A DNA stretch of 64,000 bases from an uncultured Acidimicrobiaceae bacterium (GCA_947258375.1 CAMYIJ010000020.1:44838-108837); one strand, 5' to 3'. Positions 8,476 through 17,923 are shown, counted from the stretch's first letter. Translations and numbers: made by a program. The notes: generated by a model from the letters alone, not told the origin.

Positions 8476-8526
8476 AGGACGAGGATTACTAGCTCGAACG
8501 AGCTGCCGCTAGTGCCTTAAGGCCCG

Positions 8527-8919
8527 TCACCCGATCACGCGTGGCTCGTAAGCGGCAACGATATCGTCGTAGTAGTCACTCCCCTGCGAGAACTCGACGA
8601 AGGTGCACGGAGCGTCGTGCTCGGGCCAGGCGTCATGACCCGGCGGCAGGAGGAAGACGTCGCCCTGCTCGAACACTGTCACCGAGCCGTCATCCATGCG
8701 GACTCCCATAGCGCCCTCGATCATGTATCCGACGTGCGGCAGAGGGCAGGAATGAGTTCCGCGGAAGGGTTGCGAATCCTCCACCCAGGAGCTGCCAACC
8801 GGGAAGGTGACGAGCGCTGCCGTGACCGTATCGAGAGACACCTTTCGGATTTCGATGCGGTTGTGCATCAGTAGCTCCGCGTTGTCGAGGTTTGCCGAGA
8901 GCGGTTCGGATGTTGCCAT
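8527..8919 (-). CDS. Cupin-domain protein
   Basis: 130 residues forming one small beta-barrel. The cupin pattern is seen in PHVGYMIEGAMGVRMDDGS (motif 1 region) and GDVFLLPPGHDAWPEHDAPC (motif 2 region, with His residues likely to hold a metal). A role cannot be assigned: such proteins can be sugar isomerases, dioxygenases or binding proteins. It starts 9 bases after the SDR gene, so it may be read with the glycan operon. Confidence 0.72.
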   Translation of the reverse strand: MATSEPLSANLDNAELLMHNRIEIRKVSLDTVTAALVTFPVGSSWVEDSQPFRGTHSCPLPHVGYMIEGAMGVRMDDGSVTVFEQGDVFLLPPGHDAWPEHDAPCTFVEFSQGSDYYDDIVAAYEPRVIG

Positions 8920-8928
8920 GGGGACTCC

Positions 8929-9900
8929 TCAGTCTGTCTCAGATGCCAGTTGGCTTGTGAGGCGGCGCAGGCCTTCGGTTGGATCCACCCGGGGAACATA
9001 CTCGAGCTCCGTGCGGGCCCGTGTGATGAGATAGTCCGGACCACCCAGCCACATCGAACCGTGCAGCGTGTTGGGGGCGTAGGACCGCAAGACCGGTCGT
9101 AGGTTCGGGTTACGCGCTGCCCCGAACAGCCAGCGGGCGCTGAGCGCGGCACGCAGTACGATGCGCGGGACCTCGATGCGCCGCGAGGTGCGGCTCACGA
9201 TATCGGCCAGCTCCCGCAACGACTTCTGCCCGGGGCCGGCGATGTTGTACACCCCTCCGGCGGCAGCCGGCTGCGCTCCGGCGGCAACGATCGCTTCAAC
9301 CACGTCGTCGACGTGGACCAGGCTGAAACGGGCTGGGCCGCGAGCCACCGGAACCCGCCGCGCCGCCAGCACACGCAGAAGCCCTGTCGTGTAACCGCTG
9401 CGATCATCGCTGCCGTAGATCTGGCAGGGCCGCAGAATGACGTGCTCGATGCCATCGCCCCCCGCCTCCGACACCACGGCCTCAGCCGCTGCCTTGCTCT
9501 GCCCGTACAGCTCGGAACCACCGATCGGGGCGCCCTCTTCGATCGCGAGAACCAGCGGCGGGCGGTAGACAGAGACCGAACTGAGAAAGACGAACCGGCC
9601 GACGTTGTTGGCGACGCAGGCCCGCAGCAGTTGCCGGGTGCCCGCGACGTTGGTATCCCAGAGGTCGCCGCGCATTCCGAGGGTCACCGCCGCGGCGTGA
9701 TAGACGACGTCGACTCCCCGCGACGCCCGGCGCAAAGCCTCGTCATTGCGCAGGTCGCCGACGACGCACTCGACCCCGGCCGCTGCCAGGGCGTGATCAC
9801 GCTGCCTGACCAGACCGCGCACATGAGAGCCGTCTCGCAGCAGGCGCGCCGCCAGGTGGCCTCCGACAAAACCGGCAGCCCCGGTGACGAGTGCAGTCAC
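8929..9900 (-). CDS. NAD-dependent epimerase/dehydratase (extended SDR)
   Basis: 323 residues. The N-terminus TALVTGAAGFVGGHLAARLL is the Rossmann glycine motif (GxxGxxG) and VVYHAAAVT follows at the expected place. The active-site region has Ser/Tyr/Lys in FLSSVSVY and ELYGQSKAAAE (YxxxK). Likely substrates are nucleotide sugars, as it is the distal enzyme of a glycan operon 4 bases after a radical SAM gene; a 3-beta-HSD-like or reductase role is also possible. Confidence 0.84.
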   Translation of the reverse strand: MTALVTGAAGFVGGHLAARLLRDGSHVRGLVRQRDHALAAAGVECVVGDLRNDEALRRASRGVDVVYHAAAVTLGMRGDLWDTNVAGTRQLLRACVANNVGRFVFLSSVSVYRPPLVLAIEEGAPIGGSELYGQSKAAAEAVVSEAGGDGIEHVILRPCQIYGSDDRSGYTTGLLRVLAARRVPVARGPARFSLVHVDDVVEAIVAAGAQPAAAGGVYNIAGPGQKSLRELADIVSRTSRRIEVPRIVLRAALSARWLFGAARNPNLRPVLRSYAPNTLHGSMWLGGPDYLITRARTELEYVPRVDPTEGLRRLTSQLASETD

Positions 9901-9904
9901 GACA

Positions 9905-11404
9905 TCAGCCGGCCGCGCGCATCGCGTTCTTCACTGCGTGCACGACCGCCTGCGGGTAGGTGGCGACGAGTTTGGTGTTGTACACGAAGTCCCGGCGCGA
10001 TGTCAGGGTCCGGAACCCGAATGTGAGCAGCCGTTTGCGTAGGTACGACTTGTAGATCCGTTGCACGTCTTCAGGAGAGAAGTCGTCGGTCTTGACCTGG
10101 TTGTACTGGGTGCGCAGCTCGCCCTCATAGAGGCCCTGCTCGGCGACCATCTTGTAGACGTCGGTACCGGGGATGGGAATCAGCGGCTGTAGGAATGGCG
10201 TGACCCCGTAGCGGCGATAGCGATCGAGGGCGTAGTCGACGGTCTCCTGGATCTCGTCGAGGGTCTCGCCGGGGAACCCGATGATGTAGAAGGCATGCAA
10301 GCGCAGCCCCTCGTCGTGGCAGTAGCGCATCATGTCGTCGACCCTGGCGAGGTCGAGGCGCTTGTGGATCACCTCGTCGAGCACCCGCTGCACGGCAGAC
10401 TCCACGGCGACGGTGAGGAACTGGCATCCCGATTCCCGGGCCCGCCGCACTCGCTCCCGCGACCACACGTCGCCGCGCACCCCGTTGGGGGTGTCCCACC
10501 CGACGCCCGGCTCGAGTTCGACCAGGAACTCGACGATCTCGTCGTAGCGCTCCGGGACGTGGACGAGATTGTCGTCCTCGAAGTGGATGAAGTCGACGCC
10601 GTAGTTGTCAACGAGATGGCTGATATGGCGCTTGACGTAGTCGAACGAGTGGGAACGGAACTTGTAACCCATCGTCGTCTGGATGGAGCAGAACACACAC
10701 TTGTGCGGGCAGCCGCGGCTCGTGAGCATGCTGATCGGACGGGAGCCCCATTCCCGGTAGCGCGGTGAGAAACCCTTGCGTACCAGCTCGAAATAGGCAT
10801 CCATATCGACCAGGTCGTAGGCAGGCAGCGGTAGATCGTCGAGGGGCGCCAGGAATGTGATCGGCGCCCGCGGGTTGGGGCGCAGCAGGCTCATGTCCTC
10901 GGCACCGCCGATGACGCCCTGGATCTCCACCGGCGTCCCCGCGTCGAGGGCCGCTACCAGCTCGGCGAAGCGCTTCTCCCCTTCCCCGATGACTGCCCAA
11001 TCGATCGAGTCGCGGCCGATCGCCTCGAGCGGATAGACCGAGGCATGGGGGCCGCCAAAGACGATCTGCGCGTCGGGGCAGGCCTCCCGAGCCAGGTCGG
11101 CCATCCGGTAGGCGCGCTCGACCTGGGCCGAGAACATGTTGGAGATACCGATGATGTCGGGAGCAGCCGCCCGGAGCCGGGTCCGGATCTCGGCGTCGCT
11201 GTCGCCGAAAATGCTGTCGCCGCCGTCATCAACCCAGGATTGAGCGGAAAGCCGGGCATCGTAGATGTCGATTTCGACATCCGGCAGGCTCTGGCGCAGG
11301 TAGCCGGCAACAAGCAGGATGCCGAGCGGGGGGCCGACCATCGGGCGGGCCTTGACGCCGTCGAAGCTGACGAGCTGATTGGGATGGCACAGCAGGACCT
11401 TCAT
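9905..11404 (-). CDS. B12-binding radical SAM protein (glycan cluster, enzyme 2)
   Basis: 499 residues from the ATG at 11404, which overlaps the stop of the glycosyltransferase gene (ATGA). An open frame continues far upstream but inside that gene, so the longer start is rejected. Residues 1-150 form a cobalamin-binding domain (PPLGILLVAGYL, FGGPHASVYP). The radical SAM cluster motif CxxxCxxC is Cys232, Cys236 and Cys239 in SRGCPHKCVFC. Relatives include methylases and ring-modifying enzymes of the BchE/HpnJ type. In this setting it may C-methylate or rearrange a sugar or lipid carrier; the substrate is unknown. Confidence 0.87.
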   Translation of the reverse strand: MKVLLCHPNQLVSFDGVKARPMVGPPLGILLVAGYLRQSLPDVEIDIYDARLSAQSWVDDGGDSIFGDSDAEIRTRLRAAAPDIIGISNMFSAQVERAYRMADLAREACPDAQIVFGGPHASVYPLEAIGRDSIDWAVIGEGEKRFAELVAALDAGTPVEIQGVIGGAEDMSLLRPNPRAPITFLAPLDDLPLPAYDLVDMDAYFELVRKGFSPRYREWGSRPISMLTSRGCPHKCVFCSIQTTMGYKFRSHSFDYVKRHISHLVDNYGVDFIHFEDDNLVHVPERYDEIVEFLVELEPGVGWDTPNGVRGDVWSRERVRRARESGCQFLTVAVESAVQRVLDEVIHKRLDLARVDDMMRYCHDEGLRLHAFYIIGFPGETLDEIQETVDYALDRYRRYGVTPFLQPLIPIPGTDVYKMVAEQGLYEGELRTQYNQVKTDDFSPEDVQRIYKSYLRKRLLTFGFRTLTSRRDFVYNTKLVATYPQAVVHAVKNAMRAAG

Positions 11405-12534
11405 CGCGACCTGCCCGATGCGAGCAGTTCGCTGCGCACCACCCGGCGAATCCGATCGCGATAGTCGGCCAGTGTGAAGTGCTCCAGATAACGATCGTGC
11501 TGCTGACGCGCCTTCGCCAGCCGAAACTCCTCGTCTTCCAGGAAAGGCCGAATCAGGCCCGCCAGCCCGGCCGGATCGCCGCGGGGCGCCACACACTCTG
11601 GATCGTGGCCGAGCATCTCGGGAAGCCCCCCGCTGGCGTAGGCCACCACCGGCTTGCCGGCCGACATCCCTTCCAGCGCCACCGTTGGGAACGGATCGAG
11701 CAGGATTGAGGGCACGACGACCAGATCGCACCGGCGATACACCGCGCCGACATCGGTAACGGCGTCCTCGATGCTGATAACGTCGCCGAGATCGAGTTCC
11801 GCGATCATGTCCTCGACGTGGCGCAGCACCGAATCGTCGCCGCGATAGATGCCGCCGACCATTCGCACCTGAAAGGCAACACCGGCATCGCGCATAACGG
11901 CGGCCGCCTTGACCATCTCGGCCTGGCCCTTGAGCCGATTGAAGCGGCCGACGACGCCGATCGTCGGCGGCTCCGTTTGGCGCGCGAACTCCGGAGCCGG
12001 CACGACCGGGGGGATGCCGTTCCAGACGACTCGCAGGTTGTCCGTGCCCGTCCTCATGTGATCCCGCACCGCGCCCGACACGCAAATACCGATGTCGGCA
12101 CCGTGGGCGACCAGCCACGAGTACACCCGATTGACCACACGCGGACTGTCGATCATGTCGTGGATGTGCCAGATGTTCGTCGGGCCGCCGACCAGTCTCA
12201 TCAGACAACCCTGAAGCACCCCCAGCGAATTGGAGTACACGACATCGATGTCGTGCCTGCGGACGTGTCGCCGCAATCGGAAGGTGGACAGCACCAGCTG
12301 CCCGAGGAACGTGAGGGCGACGAAGGGGTTGAGGGTGCGGCGCCGCATGATCGCGTATGGCACGACCTCGCAGGGAACGTCGAGGGCGCGAATGGCGGCA
12401 ACGAGCGGACCGTCCAGCGGGAGCAACACCTCGACATCGTGATCGGCCGCCAATGCCTCAACTGTGAGCAGCAGGATCTTGTCCCCGCCGTTGTTGTACA
12501 GCTCGGCTTCCGAGTTGAGAAAAAGGATCCGCAT
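11401..12534 (-). CDS. Glycosyltransferase family 4
   Basis: 377 residues with a GT-B layout. The N-terminal half has the acceptor-side Rossmann start RILFLNSEAELYNNGGDKIL. The C-terminal half has GVVGRFNRLKGQAEMVKAA and the nucleotide-sugar motif SILLDPFPTVALEGMSAGKP (the ExxxxxxxE region). It should transfer a sugar from a nucleotide sugar to a lipid-linked acceptor at the inner face of the membrane. It sits between the two radical SAM genes, with a 4-base overlap to the downstream one. Confidence 0.88.
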   Translation of the reverse strand: MRILFLNSEAELYNNGGDKILLLTVEALAADHDVEVLLPLDGPLVAAIRALDVPCEVVPYAIMRRRTLNPFVALTFLGQLVLSTFRLRRHVRRHDIDVVYSNSLGVLQGCLMRLVGGPTNIWHIHDMIDSPRVVNRVYSWLVAHGADIGICVSGAVRDHMRTGTDNLRVVWNGIPPVVPAPEFARQTEPPTIGVVGRFNRLKGQAEMVKAAAVMRDAGVAFQVRMVGGIYRGDDSVLRHVEDMIAELDLGDVISIEDAVTDVGAVYRRCDLVVVPSILLDPFPTVALEGMSAGKPVVAYASGGLPEMLGHDPECVAPRGDPAGLAGLIRPFLEDEEFRLAKARQQHDRYLEHFTLADYRDRIRRVVRSELLASGRSR

Positions 12535-12537
12535 CGG

Positions 12538-14094
12538 CTACCTACGCAGACTGCGCACCGGCTGATCCCCGGTGAACGACACGGCGTCGCCGCGGGCCAG
12601 GCTCACCCCGCGGCCGAGCCGCTTGCGCAGACCGGCCGGCCCCTGATTGCGAGTCAGTTGGGCCAGGAACCGCAGCTGGCGCAGCGCCCACCGCGGAGAG
12701 CGCAGCTTGGCGCGCAGCCACCGGCTGTGAGCCGTGGCCTGAAAGTCCTCGATGTACGACCGGGGGAAGTCGTCGTAGCGGATGACGGATGTGTTGGCGC
12801 CGTCAAACTCGTCCCAGGAACAAGCGGTGAGGCGTCCCTCCCTCTCGAGGTCCCGGTACAGCGTGGTCCCCGGGATCGGGGTGGCGATGCTGAACTGGAT
12901 CGAGTCGATGTCGATCCGACACGAGTAGTCGAAGGTCTTGTTCATTGTCTCGCGAGTCTCGCCGCTCAGCCCGAAGACAACCGTGGCATGGGTCTTGATC
13001 CCGAGTTGGCGGGCCCGGGTAACGATGCTTTCCAGCCTCTCGAGGCGCAGTGGCTTGTTCGTCTCCGACAGGACCCTGGTGTCGGCGCTGTCGATGCCGA
13101 ACTTGATGCCGATGCAGCCGGCCGCCGCCATCTTATCGAGCAGCTTGTCGCTGAGGCCCATGGCATCGGCCATCGCCGACCACGCCACCGGGCGGCCCCG
13201 GCGCACGAGCTCGTCGCATAGCGCCGCGACGTGGTTCGGCCTGGAGGAGAAGTTGTCGTCGTCGAAGTAGATCTCCTGGGCGCCCCAGTCCTTGACGAGC
13301 ATCTCCATCTCGTCGACGACTCGTTGCGGCGAGAAGAAGCGCTGCGGACCGCTGTCGTAGAGCACCTGCACCCAGCCACAGAAGTTGCAGCGGAAAGGGC
13401 ACCCCCGGCTCGTGTGCATGTGGAATGCCGGCTGCTTCTGGCAGAAACCATCGAAGTAGAGGCTCATGTCGGGATCGAAGTAGGCGGGGAACAGGTGCCG
13501 CGCCGGCGGCGGCAGCTCGTCCAGCGCCTCGATAGGAGTCGTCCGCCCGTTCTTGACGACCCGACCGGCGGCGTTGCGATAGCCGACTCCGGGTATCGCG
13601 TCGGCCGGCCGCCCTTCCCGTAATGCCCGCACCAGCTCCTGGACGGCCCGCTCGTATTCACCGACCACGACGAAATCGACATCGGGATTGTCAGTCAGTA
13701 GTCCCTCGGCGAATGCGCTGGCATGGGTCCCGGTCAAGACAACCTGGAGCTCTCGATCGCGGCACAGCAGTGACACCAGCGCCAGTACGTCGTCGATGAC
13801 CGCCGAGTTGGGTTCGAGCATCAGAACGTCCGGATCGCTCTCGGCAACACGGGAGGCGAACTCCGCCTCGGTGAGGTTGAGAGGCACGGCGTCCACGACG
13901 CGGACATCGACACCGTCCTGTTCCAGCAGAGCCGCCGTGTACGACAGGAAGAACGGGAACATCGCGTAGCGGGGCCGCTCATCTTTGTGTTTGAGCAGCG
14001 ACCACGGGAACCGCATGCCGGAGCCGAGCATGTAGCGCTCGAGGTCGTCACCGACCGGGCGGCGGAAGACCGGGTTGCCGATTAACACCTTCAT
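12538..14094 (-). CDS. B12-binding radical SAM protein (glycan cluster, enzyme 1)
   Basis: 518 residues from ATG 14094, which overlaps the WecG-type gene stop by four bases (ATGA). A longer frame reaching 14193 runs inside that gene and is rejected. The N-terminal cobalamin-binding fold covers about residues 1-160. The CxxxCxxC motif is Cys232, Cys236 and Cys239 in SRGCPFRCNFC. The next loop, EIYFDDDNFSSRP, is the conserved region after the cluster. It is a paralogue of the other radical SAM protein in this operon but distant from it. The reaction is unknown; methylation of an unactivated carbon is the best guess from family precedent. Confidence 0.87.
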   Translation of the reverse strand: MKVLIGNPVFRRPVGDDLERYMLGSGMRFPWSLLKHKDERPRYAMFPFFLSYTAALLEQDGVDVRVVDAVPLNLTEAEFASRVAESDPDVLMLEPNSAVIDDVLALVSLLCRDRELQVVLTGTHASAFAEGLLTDNPDVDFVVVGEYERAVQELVRALREGRPADAIPGVGYRNAAGRVVKNGRTTPIEALDELPPPARHLFPAYFDPDMSLYFDGFCQKQPAFHMHTSRGCPFRCNFCGWVQVLYDSGPQRFFSPQRVVDEMEMLVKDWGAQEIYFDDDNFSSRPNHVAALCDELVRRGRPVAWSAMADAMGLSDKLLDKMAAAGCIGIKFGIDSADTRVLSETNKPLRLERLESIVTRARQLGIKTHATVVFGLSGETRETMNKTFDYSCRIDIDSIQFSIATPIPGTTLYRDLEREGRLTACSWDEFDGANTSVIRYDDFPRSYIEDFQATAHSRWLRAKLRSPRWALRQLRFLAQLTRNQGPAGLRKRLGRGVSLARGDAVSFTGDQPVRSLRR

Positions 14095-14867
14095 GTCACC
14101 GACCTCGATCGGATCAGGTCGGACGCGAACTTCCAGGCGCCACCGATGTAGCGCGACCTGGTGTGCGGCTCGAAGACGATGCGATGCACCCATTCCAGGC
14201 CGAGGCGCGAGAGCAGCCCGGGCGCCTTACGTTTGGTGTCGGCGTACAGCTTGATCGTGCCCGCCCCGATGTGAAACAGCAGCGCCGTCGGGCAGAGTTC
14301 ACGTGCCCGCAGCAGGATCTGCTCCGACTTCGGCGACCCGGCCCCTACCAGGAGCGCATCGATTCGCTGATGGTGCGCCAGCAGGATCTCGTAGTCGGCG
14401 AGGTCGCGGAAGCCGTCCACCGCTTCGACGATGTGGAGACCAGCCGAGCGGGCGTTGATCTTGTCCGCGGCCGCGACGGCTTCCGCCGCGGTCGTGCCGA
14501 TGAGGAGCCCCCTCAGCGGGCGGTCCAGGCCGACGAAGTCATCGAAGAGATCGGTGGCAACCACTCGCGGCAGTGCCACCCGGTGGAGCAACCGGGCCGC
14601 CACGGTCACCCCGACCCCATCGATGCAGACGTACTGGCAACCTTCGAGGAACGCCGCCACATCGGGTTGCTCGACGGCGCAGTTGTAGACGTGGGGGTTG
14701 ATGAATCCGATCATGAGCCCTGCCCTGTTCGGGTCGTCGGCCCACTCACCTATTCGAGCAATTGCCGCCCGGCGGTTGCCTGTGAAGAAGTGCAACCGAC
14801 CGAACCGGATCTGGTCCGTAGTTGCCGGGTCTGCAGCGGTCGCGCTCGGCCCGGCTTTGGACCACAT
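14091..14867 (-). CDS. WecG/TagA/CpsF family glycosyltransferase
   Basis: 258 residues. Hallmarks of the GT26 family are visible: INPHVYNCA near residue 55, DGVGVTVAARLL near 85, LLVGAGSPKSEQ near 180, and IGAGTIKLYADTKRKAPGLLSRLGLEWVHRI at the C-terminus (only the two ends of that stretch are diagnostic: GAGT and LGLEWVHR). Members transfer ManNAc, ManNAcA or glucose onto polyprenyl-diphosphate-linked sugars. With a UDP-sugar 6-dehydrogenase in the same operon, a uronic-acid donor is plausible. Confidence 0.88.
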   Translation of the reverse strand: MWSKAGPSATAADPATTDQIRFGRLHFFTGNRRAAIARIGEWADDPNRAGLMIGFINPHVYNCAVEQPDVAAFLEGCQYVCIDGVGVTVAARLLHRVALPRVVATDLFDDFVGLDRPLRGLLIGTTAAEAVAAADKINARSAGLHIVEAVDGFRDLADYEILLAHHQRIDALLVGAGSPKSEQILLRARELCPTALLFHIGAGTIKLYADTKRKAPGLLSRLGLEWVHRIVFEPHTRSRYIGGAWKFASDLIRSRSVT

Positions 14868-14870
14868 CGA

Positions 14871-15848
14871 TCAAACCACGGCGGCGACGTCTCGCCGCGA
14901 GCGGTAATGATGGTGGATCCGATCGAGGGCATCCTCGAGGCTCAGCTGTGGGGTCCATCCCGTGTGGTCGGCGGCCTTGCCGACATCGGGAATCTTGTCG
15001 AACGCCTCGATGTAGGCCGGGCCGAAGAGCTCCGTCGGATCCACGAACTGCACGGGTGATCCCCTCCCACAGAGGCTGCGGATCCGATCCGCCAGCTGCA
15101 ATATCGTGGTGATGTTGTCCCGGTTCCCGACGTTGTAGACCTCATTGGCCAGCCCGCGTTCCTGCACTGAGATGATCCCGCCTGCGATGTCGCTCACGTG
15201 ACAGAAGGACCGCCGCTGCTGCCCATCGCCGTACACGGTCAGCGGCTCACCTTTGAGGCCCGCCTCGAAGAACCGCGGCACGACGAAACCGAGCCCGGCG
15301 CTCTGCCACTCACCTATCGCGTTGAACGGCCGGACGATCCGCAGGTCGAGGTCCCGCGCGGCCGCCCGGTTGAGCAGGAGGTGCTCCGCGGTGAGCTTGC
15401 CGAGGGCATACTCCATGCGGGGCCCGCGGCGGCACGGGACCATCTGCGCTACCGCCTCATCGTGGGAACCATCGCGGCCGTACACCTCAGATGACGAAAC
15501 GTACAGGAGCCGCGACCCGCCGGCCTCGGCCAGCCGGGCAGCCTTCTCCGCCAGGCCGATGATGTCCCCGGCGATCTTGCCGCTGTGTTGGAGGATGCCG
15601 ACAGAACCGACCGGGCTGGCAAGGTGATAGATCTCGTCGAAGTGGCGGGTCTCGTCGATGTTGCGCATGTCGTCGATGACGATCTCGGCATGACCCTCGA
15701 GGTCGGAATAGTCCAGGATCGTCGACGACAGGTTGTCGACGATCGTGAGATGCGAAGTGGACCCGAGGGCGAGGAGGCGGCGTGACAACTCGGAACCGAT
15801 GAAGCCGAGGCCTCCGGTGACCAACACCCGCCCTTGCATGTCCCTCAC
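14871..15848 (-). CDS. Nucleotide-sugar epimerase/decarboxylase (extended SDR)
   Basis: 325 residues. RVLVTGGLGFIGSELSRRLL is the NAD-binding motif. The active site is in SSSEVYG with a later YALGKLTAEHLL (YxxxK). The pattern RIVRPFNAIGEWQ and GDGQQRRSFCHVSDIAGGI is typical of UDP-glucuronate decarboxylase and UDP-glucose 4-epimerase-like proteins. A UDP-hexuronate made by the dehydrogenase of this operon could be its substrate. The start may be the ATG 9 bases further in. Confidence 0.85.
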   Translation of the reverse strand: MRDMQGRVLVTGGLGFIGSELSRRLLALGSTSHLTIVDNLSSTILDYSDLEGHAEIVIDDMRNIDETRHFDEIYHLASPVGSVGILQHSGKIAGDIIGLAEKAARLAEAGGSRLLYVSSSEVYGRDGSHDEAVAQMVPCRRGPRMEYALGKLTAEHLLLNRAAARDLDLRIVRPFNAIGEWQSAGLGFVVPRFFEAGLKGEPLTVYGDGQQRRSFCHVSDIAGGIISVQERGLANEVYNVGNRDNITTILQLADRIRSLCGRGSPVQFVDPTELFGPAYIEAFDKIPDVGKAADHTGWTPQLSLEDALDRIHHHYRSRRDVAAVV

Positions 15849-15944
15849 TCCTCAGCGACGGCCCATTACGAGCCGGCACTCCCCGTCCGCCCAGTGGTCC
15901 CAACGAAAGCATGCGCCACCGGCAGCCGATAGGGCATTTTGGCC

Positions 15945-16577
15945 CTAGCCCAAGGCGGTTCCCCCCGGCAGCACCAGGCGTTTGAGGCCGAATCCCTCGG
16001 CGAACGGGCGACCCATCTGCGCGCCCCGGAGGCGGGCCAGGGCCTCCACGACCTCCGGTGAGCGATGTCCCCGAACCTGGGATGCGTAGCCGCCATAGGC
16101 CGCGAGCTTGGCCGCGATGTCGATCTCGCAGAACACCGTTGGCTCGACGGCTTCCGCGATCGGCCAGAGCATCGTGTGCGGTTGCTCGTATACGAGCACC
16201 CGTGGCACGAGCCAGTTCTGGTCGTGCGGCCGGGTTGCCACTATCGCCGCCTCATAGACCGCCCGGTGATCCTGGTTGTACGAGGATGGCTGTGGGATCA
16301 GGACCGTATCGGGCCGGTATTCGTTCAAGCAGCGTTCGATGGGCTCGATCAGGTCCTCGAGGCGGTACTGATTGACGACGTTCTCGAGAAGGTCCCAGCC
16401 GAAGCCCAGCTGGTCGGCGACTCGCTGCATCTCGGCGACCCGGGCAGCTCCCGAGACGTCGGGCCGGTCTTCGACGCCGCCGTAGAGGACCCGGGTCCGC
16501 GGGCCGAGAAACGCGAAGCAGCCCAGCACCTCGTCGTCGATGTGCGGGGAGATGATGACCGTTGCGACCTGCTCCAT
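15945..16577 (-). CDS. PIG-L/LmbE-type deacetylase
   Basis: 210 residues. The zinc-site motif PHIDDEVLG (PHxDDE) lies near residue 11, and a downstream PQPSSYNQDHRAVYEAA supplies the expected histidine. PIG-L enzymes remove the acetyl group from GlcNAc-containing substrates. Here the likely substrate is an N-acetylated sugar of the glycan being built, either as a nucleotide or as a lipid-linked intermediate. It starts 5 bases after the UDP-sugar dehydrogenase stop. Confidence 0.85.
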   Translation of the reverse strand: MEQVATVIISPHIDDEVLGCFAFLGPRTRVLYGGVEDRPDVSGAARVAEMQRVADQLGFGWDLLENVVNQYRLEDLIEPIERCLNEYRPDTVLIPQPSSYNQDHRAVYEAAIVATRPHDQNWLVPRVLVYEQPHTMLWPIAEAVEPTVFCEIDIAAKLAAYGGYASQVRGHRSPEVVEALARLRGAQMGRPFAEGFGLKRLVLPGGTALG

Positions 16578-16582
16578 GTCGG

Positions 16583-17923
16583 TTACGCCTTCGTAATGTT
16601 GTCGGAGTTCATGAAGCCCCTTCTCGCCATGGCGTTGCGGGTGTCCACGATCGGGAGGCCGCCGGCCGCCAGCAGCGAGTAGTCGATAGTGTCATGGTCG
16701 GTGCAGATGATGGCAGCATCGAATCTCGCCAGGGTGGCGGGCTCCCACGGAATACTGTGCAGTTGGCCCGATCCGGTGTCCAGCGCCGCTACGAGGGGAT
16801 CGTGATAGGCGACACCGGCTCCCCCACTCGCCAGCTCATCGATCAGCACCAGAGCCGGAGAGCTACGGATATCGCCGACACCGGGCTTGTAGCTCACTCC
16901 GACGATCAAGATCGTCGAATCCTCCAACAAGCGATTCCGGCTATCGAGAACATCGGTCAGCCGGAGAAGGACATATCCGGGCATGTCTTCGTTGATGCGG
17001 ATGGCGGCCTCGGTGATCGCCAGCGGGGACGTCGAGCTGCGAGTCTTCCAGGCCAGGTACTCCGGATCGATCGGAATGCAATGCCCGCCCACCCCCGGCC
17101 CCGGGTAGAAAGACATGAACCCGAACGGCTTGCTGGCCGCGGCGTCGATCACATCCCAGATGTCGATCCCGAGTGAGGTGAACGCCACTTTGAGCTCGTT
17201 CACCAGTGCGATGTTCACTGCGCGAAAGGTGTTCTCGAGGAGCTTGGCGGCCTCTGCGGTCTCTATGTCCTTGACCAGGCGCACATCGGCAAAGACGCTC
17301 TCGTAGAGCGCGACCGCCAGCTCCACCGATTGATCATCGAGGCCGGCGACGAGCTTCGGAGTGGACACGAAGTCGGCCGTGCCGCCTGGATCGATCCGTT
17401 CCGGCGAGTAGGCAATGAAGAACTCCGACGTGAGCGCCGGGATCAGCACGTCACGAGTTGTCCCCGGGTAGGTGGTCGACTCGAGGACGACGAGCTGTCT
17501 GGGCCGACCGTGTTCTGCGACGTCCGCGGCGGCGCGGGCAATGGGCGAAAGGTCGGGGACATGGTCCTCATCGAGCGGCGTCGGCACACAGATCACCACC
17601 ACGTCCGCATCGCCGAGGGCCTGTGGCCTGGTTGTGGCCTCGAACCCAGCGCTGGCAGCGAGGCGCTGAAACACCGTGTCATCGAGGTGGCCGATGTAGG
17701 GTCGCCCGGCTTGGAGGTCGGCAACCCGCGATTTGTCGGTGTCGAGGCCGATCGTCTTGATGCCCGCCTCCACGAACGCGCACGTGAGTGGGACTCCCAC
17801 ATACCCCATTCCGACTATGGCGACAGTTGCGGACTTCTCTCGTAGCGCGTGTACGAGGGGGCCGTTCGCGCGGTCCTGGTCGCCCTGGTCCGTCACGATG
17901 GCTGTCCCATAGGCCCATCCCAT
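16583..17923 (-). CDS. UDP-sugar 6-dehydrogenase (WbpA/TviB/WecC-like)
   Basis: 446 residues. VAIVGMGYVGVPLTCAFVEAG is the NAD-binding motif. The central helix carries ETAEAAKLLENTFRAVNIAL, and the catalytic cysteine is in GVGGHCIPIDPEYLAWK. The form PFGFMSFYPGPGVGGHC is typical of the UDP-GlcNAc/UDP-GalNAc dehydrogenase branch. It makes a UDP-hexuronate with two NAD+ reduced. It is the first gene of the minus-strand glycan operon. The N-terminal 30 residues are not conserved, so a start further in (GTG 17896) is possible. Confidence 0.88.
   Translation of the reverse strand: MGWAYGTAIVTDQGDQDRANGPLVHALREKSATVAIVGMGYVGVPLTCAFVEAGIKTIGLDTDKSRVADLQAGRPYIGHLDDTVFQRLAASAGFEATTRPQALGDADVVVICVPTPLDEDHVPDLSPIARAAADVAEHGRPRQLVVLESTTYPGTTRDVLIPALTSEFFIAYSPERIDPGGTADFVSTPKLVAGLDDQSVELAVALYESVFADVRLVKDIETAEAAKLLENTFRAVNIALVNELKVAFTSLGIDIWDVIDAAASKPFGFMSFYPGPGVGGHCIPIDPEYLAWKTRSSTSPLAITEAAIRINEDMPGYVLLRLTDVLDSRNRLLEDSTILIVGVSYKPGVGDIRSSPALVLIDELASGGAGVAYHDPLVAALDTGSGQLHSIPWEPATLARFDAAIICTDHDTIDYSLLAAGGLPIVDTRNAMARRGFMNSDNITKA

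Noticed and set aside
9905..9907. TGA at the end of the radical SAM gene in the glycan operon as a possible Sec codon
   Set aside because: Codons after it give no CUAEP-like tail and run straight into the next gene's start at 9900. The ending AAG-stop is a normal C-terminus.
9905..14094. RiPP biosynthesis cluster around the two radical SAM genes
   Set aside because: No precursor peptide gene, no SPASM-type cysteines and no peptidase; the neighbours are glycosyltransferases.
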